From assembly GCA_021740385.1 (NCBI GenBank), contig JAIOZY010000010.1, positions 28,646 through 92,645 on the forward strand: 64,000 bases of DNA, written 5' to 3'. A program made the position numbers and the translations under genes. This document shows, piece after piece, positions 26,042 to 32,319 of the stretch. Source of the DNA: Prolixibacteraceae bacterium. GTDB taxonomy: Bacteria > Bacteroidota > Bacteroidia > Bacteroidales > Prolixibacteraceae. The notes under the pieces were generated by a model, which saw nothing but the letters and a program-made list of their open reading frames with translations, made no database searches and had not been told where the DNA came from. Every line of letters starts with the position of its first letter. Position 1 is the first letter of the stretch.

Positions 26042-26989
26042 ATGGATACAATAAGTAAAATATTTGGAATAAGTTATCCGGTTGTTTCGGGCGGCATGGC
26101 CTGGTGCAGTGGTTGGAAACTTGCTTCGGCTGTTAGCAAAGCCGGTGGTCTGGGTTTGATTGGCGCCGGGTCGATGCACCCCAATGTACTGCGCGAACAC
26201 ATTCAAAAAGCACATAAGGCAACAACACTTCCCTTTGGTGTAAACGTACCCTTGATGCATCCCGAACAGGAAGCATTAATGAATGTCATTTCAGCAGAAG
26301 GGGTAAAAATTGTATTTACTTCAGCCGGAAGCCCCAAAAAATGGACGTCGTTTTTGCACGGCCACGGTATTGTTGTAGTCCACGTTGTATCGAGCGCAAA
26401 ATTTGCTGAAAAATCGGAAGAAGCCGGGGTTGATGCCATTGTTGCCGAAGGTTTCGAAGCCGGTGGGCACGAGGGAAGGGAAGAGACCACCACTATGGCG
26501 CTCATTCCATCGGTACGGAAAGCAACGTCGTTGCCGTTGATAGCAGCCGGCGGTATAGCAACAGGCGAACAAATGCTGGCAGCCATGGCGCTGGGTGCAA
26601 ACGGTGTGCAAATTGGTTCGTTGTTTGCCGCATCGGAAGAATCGTCGGCACACCCCCATTTTAAAAAGGCGGTTGTTGAAACCGGCGAGGGCGGAACAAA
26701 GCTGGTGCTCAAAAAACTTGCCCCGGTAAGGTTGATCAAAAACGATTTTTTCAGGAGAGTAGATGATGCCGAAAGCAATGGGGCAACAGCCGAAGAGCTT
26801 AAAGAAATGCTTGGGAAAGGGCGTGCCAAAAGGGGCATGTTTGAAGGCGATTTGGTTGAAGGGGAACTCGAAATCGGGCAATCGGCTTCGCTTATTCAGG
26901 AGATTTTGCCTGTTGACACCATTTTTAAAAAACTAATTCAGGAATATAATGACGCGCTTTGCCGCTTAAAAAACAGCAGGCTGGATTGA
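26042..26989 (+). CDS. Nitronate monooxygenase / FabK-like flavoprotein
   Basis: The start is set at 26042 (MDTISKIFGISYPVVSGGMAW). The frame upstream to 25982 runs through a hairpin. The 315-residue TIM barrel has the family signature: PVVSGGMAWCSGWKLASAVSKAGGLGLIGAG, VDAIVAEGFEAGGHEGREETTTMALIPSV, LPLIAAGGIATGEQMLAAMALGANGVQIGS. Members bind FMN and oxidise nitronates, or act as enoyl-ACP reductase FabK. The AEGFEAGGHEG motif is shared by both, so the choice stays open. Confidence 0.85.
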   Translation: MDTISKIFGISYPVVSGGMAWCSGWKLASAVSKAGGLGLIGAGSMHPNVLREHIQKAHKATTLPFGVNVPLMHPEQEALMNVISAEGVKIVFTSAGSPKKWTSFLHGHGIVVVHVVSSAKFAEKSEEAGVDAIVAEGFEAGGHEGREETTTMALIPSVRKATSLPLIAAGGIATGEQMLAAMALGANGVQIGSLFAASEESSAHPHFKKAVVETGEGGTKLVLKKLAPVRLIKNDFFRRVDDAESNGATAEELKEMLGKGRAKRGMFEGDLVEGELEIGQSASLIQEILPVDTIFKKLIQEYNDALCRLKNSRLD

Positions 26990-27060
26990 TAAACGATTAT
27001 TTTGCCGTAAATTTGAAACCTGGATATTTTTTCATTTTTTACGAACCAAAATCCTGCGGT

Positions 27061-28227
27061 ATGACTCATTTTTCTTACAAATCCGTTTTTTTTCTGTTCG
27101 CTTTGTTATTCTTTTTTTCGTGCAGCCTGCATGCCGATCCGTTCGCAGGTAACGATGAACCAATTATTGTGGATCATAACTGTACCGCAATTGAAGCTAT
27201 CCCGGTGGAATATATCGACCAGGCCCGTAATGAATTAATTATTGCATACGGGCATACGTCGCACGGCAGCCAGTTGATAACGGGCATGGAGGGGCTCGAC
27301 GGATTTATGCAGGGCAAAGGTTATGATGCCAGTACGTTTTCGTTTAACCACGATGGTTCCGATGGTGCTTTGGCCCTTCACGATGCCCCCTTCAGTAATG
27401 CTTACGATTTGGGAAACCTCGATTTTACAGCCTGGGCCGAAGCAACGCGCCAATATCTTAACCAACACAACGAAATTAACGTGGTTATGTGGTCGTGGTG
27501 CGGGCAGGTAAGCTGGGCTTCCGATGACGATATCAACACGTATCTTTCGCTCATGAACGACCTGGAAGCCGATTTTAAAACTGTTGCTTTTGTGTACATG
27601 ACCGGCCATCTTGACGGGAGCGGGGTTGATGGCACACTTAATCGGAATAACAATAAAATCAGGGATTTCTGTTTGGAAAACAATAAAATTCTTTACGACT
27701 TTGCCGATATTGAAAGTTACGATCCCGATGGAGAAACCAATTACATGGAACGTTATGCCAACGATAATTGCGATTACATTGACGAAAACGACCGTGAAAG
27801 GAACTGGGCAACCGAGTGGCAGGATGCCCACACGCAAGGTGAGGACTGGTATTCGTGCAGCGCCGCCCATAGCCAGGCCTTAAATGGGAACCTTAAAGCC
27901 TACGCAGCCTGGTGGCTGTATGCCCGGCTGGCTAACTGGGAACCCGACAATGGACAGGCTTCATCAATTATCGCAACAGATCCCGGAGATGTTCGCTGGT
28001 TGGTAAAAAACGGGAATTTTATGGTCGAATGGGATGAAAGAGAACCCGTAAATACCATCCGTTTTTTCGACAGGTCGGGAAAAATGCTTTCCGAATATAC
28101 AACCCCATCAGCCAAAACAGGCATTCAAAAAGCATCGATAGCAATAAATCCCGTTTTTCAGCACATGAACATTTTTCAAATTATTACAACCAGGCGGATA
28201 ATTTCTGGTAAATTTGCTTCATTTTAA
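27061..28227 (+). CDS. Secreted protein of unknown function with degenerate C-terminal domain
   Basis: The start is placed at 27061 (MTHFSYKSVFFLFALLFFFSCSLHA), an export signal with a possible lipobox at FFFSC. The frame upstream to 26959 overlaps the previous gene. The 388-residue product has conserved-looking blocks (YGHTSHGSQLITGMEGL, VVMWSWCGQVSW, FVYMTGHLDGSG, AHSQALNGNLKAYAAWWLYARLA) suggesting a hydrolase-like fold with Ser, His and Asp, but I do not recognise the family. The last 70 residues look like a worn T9SS-type or Ig-like domain. Confidence 0.7.
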   Translation: MTHFSYKSVFFLFALLFFFSCSLHADPFAGNDEPIIVDHNCTAIEAIPVEYIDQARNELIIAYGHTSHGSQLITGMEGLDGFMQGKGYDASTFSFNHDGSDGALALHDAPFSNAYDLGNLDFTAWAEATRQYLNQHNEINVVMWSWCGQVSWASDDDINTYLSLMNDLEADFKTVAFVYMTGHLDGSGVDGTLNRNNNKIRDFCLENNKILYDFADIESYDPDGETNYMERYANDNCDYIDENDRERNWATEWQDAHTQGEDWYSCSAAHSQALNGNLKAYAAWWLYARLANWEPDNGQASSIIATDPGDVRWLVKNGNFMVEWDEREPVNTIRFFDRSGKMLSEYTTPSAKTGIQKASIAINPVFQHMNIFQIITTRRIISGKFASF

Positions 28228-28241
28228 AAATCAAAAATAAA

Positions 28242-29060
28242 ATGCAGCGAGGTAATTTTTTTTTCCATAACGACCTCCTTTTAAGTGCAGCCCAGTTTAA
28301 GCATCTTAAATTTGAAGGGGTTGTTGTATACGAAGTTTTGCGGGTAATTAAGGGTTTCCCCCTCTTTTTCGACGATCATTTTGCAAGGCTTGAACATTCG
28401 TGCCAATTAATTGGTTACAAGCAACCTTTCGAAAAACAGGTTTTATACGAGCGGTTTATGACCCTCATCTCCAAAAACATTTTTTTATCGGGAAACATTA
28501 AGCTAAACGTGATTTTTAACGCTGATGGTCACCATTCGCTTTTGTATTTTATTCCGCACACCTATCCTTCGCACGAGGATTACACCAAAGGCGTTCAGGT
28601 CGGTTTTCTGGAAGCTGAGCGGGTTAACCCGGAAGCCAAGGTGGAACAGCATGTTCGTGAACAGGCCAATTCGATGCTCGAGACCCCCGGGTTGTATGAG
28701 GTTTTGCTAATTGATCACGAAGGTGAAATAACCGAGGGTAGCCGGTCGAACGTGTTTTTTGTTGATGATAACGGCCTGGTAACTGCCCCGCTTGAAAAAG
28801 TACTGAAAGGTATAACCATGGCAAAGGTTTTGGATATTGCAAAAAAGGAGAATATCCCGGTAACATTTTCAGCGGTAAAACTGGCCGATATCGGAAATTA
28901 CCCTTCGGTATTCCTTACGGGAACGTCACCCAAAATACTGCCTGTTTCCCGAGCCGGAAACCAGAACTTTAAGGCATCCCACCCCTTGGTCGGCCGACTG
29001 ATGGAGTTGTATAACAAACAGATAGAAAAGAATATTCAATCTCAAATGAAGCGCTCCTGA
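28242..29060 (+). CDS. Class IV aminotransferase (PLP-dependent)
   Basis: The 272-residue protein has the fold-type IV pattern: VVYEVLRVIKGFPLFFDDHFARLEHS, a Lys in AERVNPEAKVEQHVREQAN as candidate PLP anchor, and the signature EGEITEGSRSNVFFV followed by GITMAKVLDIAKKENIPV. The family includes branched-chain aminotransferase, D-amino-acid aminotransferase and aminodeoxychorismate lyase (PabC). The short length fits the latter two better than IlvE. It begins 14 bp after the previous gene. Confidence 0.85.
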   Translation: MQRGNFFFHNDLLLSAAQFKHLKFEGVVVYEVLRVIKGFPLFFDDHFARLEHSCQLIGYKQPFEKQVLYERFMTLISKNIFLSGNIKLNVIFNADGHHSLLYFIPHTYPSHEDYTKGVQVGFLEAERVNPEAKVEQHVREQANSMLETPGLYEVLLIDHEGEITEGSRSNVFFVDDNGLVTAPLEKVLKGITMAKVLDIAKKENIPVTFSAVKLADIGNYPSVFLTGTSPKILPVSRAGNQNFKASHPLVGRLMELYNKQIEKNIQSQMKRS

Positions 29061-29114
29061 GAGCTGATCCCAAAAAATTTGGGGCACAATGCGAAAATTG
29101 CAGTTGTTAAAAGG

Positions 29115-29224
29115 TGTCATTCCGATTCGCCAGTTGGCGGAGAGGAATCTCAACGAATTCGAAAAGAATTGACTATCGTCGATTTTCAATTCTCTGCCGA
29201 TATGCATCGTGTTCGAAATGACAC
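29115..29224. repeat. Dispersed inverted-repeat element (TGTCATTCCGA...TCGAAATGACA)
   Basis: The ends TGTCATTCCGA and TCGAAATGACA are imperfect inverted repeats (10 of 11). A palindromic insert with CGCCAGTTGGCG near 29127-29142 is carried within it. A second, partial copy ends near 18317. It encodes nothing. The rest of 29061-29374 is empty of genes. Confidence 0.7.
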
Positions 29225-29374
29225 ACCATATATAATCTGTCATTGGAAGAAGATAACGGATCGCATTATTATTTTTGAAGACGTTTGAAATTTTTAGTTC
29301 ACAAATGAGCATTGATAAACACGGATGAAATTCACCTGACAGTGATTTTTAGCGTCACAAATTTACGGATGTTT

Positions 29375-29401
29375 AAAAAAAAGAGGCGTCAAAAACGCCT
29401 C
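29375..29401 (-). terminator. Rho-independent terminator of the glycosyltransferase operon
   Basis: The 7-bp perfect stem GAGGCGT/ACGCCTC (29383-29389, 29395-29401) is followed on the minus strand by eight T. It lies 29 bp past the glycosyltransferase stop. Confidence 0.88.
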
Positions 29402-29429
29402 CTCTTTGGTTTTGTTTGTTCTTATTGAT

Positions 29430-30389
29430 TCAAAATTCATTGGTTTTCTCAGCAATCTGGTACTTATTCCTGTCGGCAGAATTGCGCGATGTCAAATCGG
29501 CCAGGAAACCGGCCAGGAACAACTGTGTCCCGATGATCATTGATGTAAGAGCAATGTAAAAATAGGGGTTATCGGTTACCAGCCTGATATGTAGCCCGTG
29601 TTGAACGGCATATAATTTGGAAATACCTACCCACAAAGCAGCAAAAAAACCGAGGATAAACATGATGGTTCCCATGATGCCGAAAAGGTGCATCGGTCGG
29701 CGCCCAAAGCGGGAAATAAACATCACGGAAAGCAGGTCGAGCGGGCCGCGAATAAAACGTTCGAGGCCAAATTTGGTAACCCCGTATTTCCGTTCCTGGT
29801 GTTTAACTACTTTCTCGCCGATGTTTTTAAACCCCGCCCATTTGGCCAGAACCGGTATAAAACGGTGCATGTCGCCATAAACTTCAATGCTTTTAACCAC
29901 CCGTTTCCGGTAGGCTTTCAGGCCGCAGTTCATGTCGTGCAGTTTAATACGGGTCATGCGCCTTACCGTCCAGTTATAAAACTTGCTGGGCAGGTTTTTC
30001 GAGAAGAAGGGGTCGTAGCGTTTCTTTTTCCAGCCCGAGACCAAATCATACCCGTCTTTGGTAATCATTTTGTACAATTCAGGTATTTCATCGGGGCTAT
30101 CCTGCAGGTCGGCATCCATGGTAATTACCACATCGCCTTTAGCTGCTTCAAATCCCGTGTGAAGGGCTGCGGCCTTCCCGTAATTACGCTGAAAGCTGAT
30201 GCCTTTAAACATCGGGTTTTTTGCCGAAAGTTTTTTTACAACCTCCCATGAATTATCCTTGCTGCCATCGTCGATAAACAGCACCTCGTAGCTGAATTTG
30301 TTTTCAGCCATTACCCGTTCGATCCAATCGGCCAGTTCGGGCAGTGATTCTTCTTCGTTAAAAAGGGGGACGATAACCGATATATCCAT
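29430..30389 (-). CDS. Family 2 glycosyltransferase, polyprenyl-phosphate type
   Basis: The start is at 30389 (MDISVIVPLFNEEESLPEL); the longer frame overlaps the DUF4199 gene. The GT-A domain holds FIDDGSKDNSW, ISFQRNYGKAAALHTGFE and the metal-binding VITMDADLQDSPDEIPEL. Two C-terminal membrane helices (MHLFGIMGTIMFILGFFAAL and FYIALTSMIIGTQLFLAGFL) match the GtrB/ArnC/DPM1-like group. These move a sugar from a nucleotide donor to a polyprenyl phosphate at the inner membrane. It follows the DUF4199 gene and ends at the terminator. Confidence 0.9.
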   Translation of the reverse strand: MDISVIVPLFNEEESLPELADWIERVMAENKFSYEVLFIDDGSKDNSWEVVKKLSAKNPMFKGISFQRNYGKAAALHTGFEAAKGDVVITMDADLQDSPDEIPELYKMITKDGYDLVSGWKKKRYDPFFSKNLPSKFYNWTVRRMTRIKLHDMNCGLKAYRKRVVKSIEVYGDMHRFIPVLAKWAGFKNIGEKVVKHQERKYGVTKFGLERFIRGPLDLLSVMFISRFGRRPMHLFGIMGTIMFILGFFAALWVGISKLYAVQHGLHIRLVTDNPYFYIALTSMIIGTQLFLAGFLADLTSRNSADRNKYQIAEKTNEF

Positions 30390-30399
30390 TATTTGTATA

Positions 30400-30957
30400 T
30401 TATTCTTCGTCGTCAATTTCTTTCATGGCTTCATCGAAGCCTTCAGCCGATTTCTTTTTCATGAAAATGGAAGTGATGAGTGAGATGATCAGTCCGAAAA
30501 AAACACCGTTAACAACTTGTGTAACTGACATGATTGCCGGGGTCATGAGTTTTCTCTGGAATTGCATTTGTTGCTCAATCATATCGTCCGATAATCCGGC
30601 GTCTAAAAGTTTTTCTTCGGTTACGGCAATACTCTCGTCAATTAATCCCGGGTCGATGTAACTATTAAAAATAAAAGTAAAAACGGCCAGGATGATTGAT
30701 GCAAATAACATGGTGGCTACGCCTAAGCCCAGGGCTTTGCCATAGGGAAATGGTGTGTCTTCGGCAACAGCGCTTTTAAAAGCGAGTGCACAGAGAATTA
30801 TTCCCAATAAATAAATGCCAATTTCAACCCATTGTTTCGATCCGTGAAAGAAGTTGTCGGTGGCATAGAAAATGGTTGTGGCGATCATACTAACCAGGGC
30901 AATGATAAAGCCCCAGAACATGGCTTTGTTCCAAAAAATTTTCTTAATGTTTTCCAT
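30400..30957 (-). CDS. DUF4199 membrane protein
   Basis: The 185-residue protein has four hydrophobic helices (AMFWGFIIALVSMIATTIFY, WVEIGIYLLGIILCALAF, LGLGVATMLFASIILAVFTFIF, VNGVFFGLIISLITSIFM) and an acidic C-terminal tail, FDEAMKEIDDEE. This matches DUF4199, a family common in Bacteroidota and often next to a GT2 glycosyltransferase as here, 10 bp apart. The function is unknown. Confidence 0.85.
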   Translation of the reverse strand: MENIKKIFWNKAMFWGFIIALVSMIATTIFYATDNFFHGSKQWVEIGIYLLGIILCALAFKSAVAEDTPFPYGKALGLGVATMLFASIILAVFTFIFNSYIDPGLIDESIAVTEEKLLDAGLSDDMIEQQMQFQRKLMTPAIMSVTQVVNGVFFGLIISLITSIFMKKKSAEGFDEAMKEIDDEE

Positions 30958-31084
30958 AGGTGTTTCGATTTTTGTTCACGTTCAACAAATATACTTTATT
31001 TATTTTTTCCAGTGCATAATTTTGAAGTATGAGTAAAGGGAAACGACTTTTTATTACAAAAATCCTGTTTGTAAAAATTTTTAT

Positions 31085-31114
31085 TTTGCCGTAATGCAAA
31101 ATTTTCTACTTTTG
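31085..31114 (+). promoter_or_regulatory. Promoter of the SRP RNA / tRNA-Thr unit
   Basis: TTTG (31085-31088), an 18-bp spacer and TACTTTTG (31107-31114, TAnnTTTG) form a near-consensus Bacteroidota promoter. The expected start near 31121 coincides with the 5' end of the SRP RNA. Confidence 0.8.
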
Positions 31115-31119
31115 CAGCC

Positions 31120-31216
31120 GGGTAAGTCCTGTGCGACCAGCTCCTGCTGAAATTCCCCAGGGTCGGAAGGCAGCAAGGATAGGCGGTTGTAGCGGTGCGA
31201 CGCAGGTAGCTTACCC
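31120..31216 (+). ncRNA. ffs: Signal recognition particle RNA, small bacterial type
   Basis: The ends GGGTAAG and CTTACCC pair to close a long hairpin of about 97 nt. The apical domain contains the Ffh-binding signature, with CAGGGTCGGAAGGCAGCAAGG giving the GGAA tetraloop and the asymmetric internal loop. The RNA acts with Ffh and FtsY in co-translational membrane targeting. The tRNA-Thr gene begins 4 bp downstream, so both probably derive from one precursor. Confidence 0.93.
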
Positions 31217-31220
31217 ACCT

Positions 31221-31294
31221 GCCGAATTAGCTCAGTTGGCCAGAGCACGTGATTTGTAATCTCGGGGTCCTCGGTTCGAATCCGAGATTCGGCT
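31221..31294 (+). tRNA. tRNA-Thr (anticodon TGT)
   Basis: The 74-nt cloverleaf has acceptor GCCGAAT/ATTCGGC, D-stem GCTC/GAGC, anticodon loop TTTGTAA with anticodon TGT, T-stem CTCGG/CCGAG with TTCGAAT, and discriminator T. CCA is not encoded. The anticodon stem CGTGA/TCTCG has one T-T mismatch. This is the only intact member of a 133-bp tandem triplication. Confidence 0.9.
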
Positions 31295-31303
31295 CACAAA
31301 ACG

Positions 31304-31341
31304 ACCACATTTTGTTTGAATACAGAATGTGGTTTTTTTTT
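31304..31341 (+). terminator. Terminator after tRNA-Thr (copy 1)
   Basis: ACCACATTTTGT (31304-31315) pairs with ACAGAATGTGGT (31322-31333), with one G-T wobble, followed by a T-run. A second copy with one change lies at 31438-31474. Confidence 0.85.
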
Positions 31342-31353
31342 ATATAGCGGGAA

Positions 31354-31428
31354 GAAGAATTAGCTCAGTTGGCCAGAACATCCCGATTGAAAGCGGGAGG
31401 GTCCTCGGTTCGAATCCGAGATTCGGCT
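31354..31428 (+). pseudogene. Decayed tRNA-Thr copy 1
   Basis: It begins exactly 133 bp after the intact tRNA start. The D-arm and T-arm regions are nearly unchanged, but the acceptor 5' strand is GAAGAAT, which no longer pairs fully with ATTCGGC. The anticodon arm is replaced by the small palindrome-like TCCCGATTGAAAGCGGGA. It retains AGCTCAGTTGG and GGTTCGAATCC, so programs may report a low-score tRNA. No normal anticodon loop is present. Confidence 0.8.
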
Positions 31429-31437
31429 CATAAAACG

Positions 31438-31474
31438 ACCACATTTTGTTTGAATACAGGATGTGGTTTTTTTT
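31438..31474 (+). terminator. Terminator copy 2 in the tRNA tandem repeat
   Basis: This is the same hairpin as 31304-31341 with ACAGGATGTGGT on the right arm, followed by a T-run. It was duplicated together with the tRNA unit. Confidence 0.75.
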
Positions 31475-31486
31475 ATATAGCGGGAA

Positions 31487-31572
31487 GAAGAATTGGCTCA
31501 GTTGGCCAGAACATCCCGATTGAAAGCGGGAGGGTCCTCGGTTCCCCCGACCGTTCGGGGCGAGATTCGGCT
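31487..31572 (+). pseudogene. Decayed tRNA-Thr copy 2
   Basis: It starts 133 bp after decayed copy 1 and carries the same altered acceptor and anticodon arm. The T-loop is further broken by an insertion reading CCCCCGACCGTTCGGGG, itself an inverted repeat. It cannot fold as a tRNA. From here to 31784 no gene is seen. Confidence 0.8.
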
Positions 31573-31784
31573 CACAAAGAATTTTCACGCAAAGGTGCCA
31601 GAACGTAAAGTTTTTCTGCATCCTGACGTTTTTTTTGTGATTATGTGAGGCAAAGGTTGAGGTTGAGGTTGAGATGAAAGATGGATTTATGCCAGGCTTC
31701 GGTTATTTTTCGCCGAAGTCAGGGATCACTTCAATATTCGGGTTGATAAATATTTAACACTTATCTGAAAATATTAATTATTAA

Positions 31785-31979
31785 GCCACTAATTCACGAA
31801 TGAAAATGCATCACTTTGCAGTGATTTCATTTCCACAAATTAAACAAATGGACACGAATGGACCACCTTGCGGTGGTTTATAATTAAAAATTCACGATTA
31901 CAAGAATATTAATATTTATCTTATTGTATCAATTATTTTATTAGGTATAAGATAGAACGTTGTTTCGTGAATTCGTGGC
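31785..31979. repeat. 195-bp element with 16-bp terminal inverted repeats
   Basis: GCCACTAATTCACGAA (31785-31800) and TTCGTGAATTCGTGGC (31964-31979) are inverted repeats matching at 15 of 16 positions. Inside are two mini-palindromes sharing a TTGC loop: ATCACT-TTGC-AGTGAT (31810-31825) and ACCACC-TTGC-GGTGGT (31862-31877). There is no coding frame. The remaining DNA from 31980 to 32223 shows nothing notable. Confidence 0.7.
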
Positions 31980-32223
31980 AATTTTTATAGGAAGCCGAAG
32001 CGTCATTCAACTTGAACAGATAAAAATTATTAATTCATTTTTTTAACTTTTCAAATATTATTTGCTTTTATAAGAACTCAACCCAAATGTTCATCTGATC
32101 CGAAGTCAGTTGCTCACATCGGCCGAGATTGAGAAAACATTCAATACTGAATAGCAAATTGCCATGCCAATGACAAGTTGAGCAAGATATATCACCAGTC
32201 ATATTTAAAGCAAATTCACAAAC

Positions 32224-32274
32224 AAAAAAAACGCCAAGTCGCATAAGCTTAAATTATTACTTTGCGGCTTGGCG
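32224..32274 (-). terminator. Rho-independent terminator of the pyrophosphatase gene
   Basis: CGCCAAG (32232-32238) pairs with CTTGGCG (32268-32274), extended by CGCA/TGCG across a mismatch. Eight T follow on the minus strand. It lies about 45 bp past the stop. Confidence 0.82.
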
Positions 32275-32319
32275 CCTTTCCGTGAAAACTGTTAACGTTT
32301 TTCTTTTTTTATCTCTTAT

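Noticed and set aside
31221..31572. CRISPR-like array from the regular 133-bp spacing
   Set aside because: The units are tRNA-derived, the spacers are the same terminator sequence, and no cas genes are present.
31340..31621. 79- and 93-codon frames across the tandem tRNA units
   Set aside because: Both are read through tRNA-derived and terminator sequence, so repetition of the 133-bp unit explains them.
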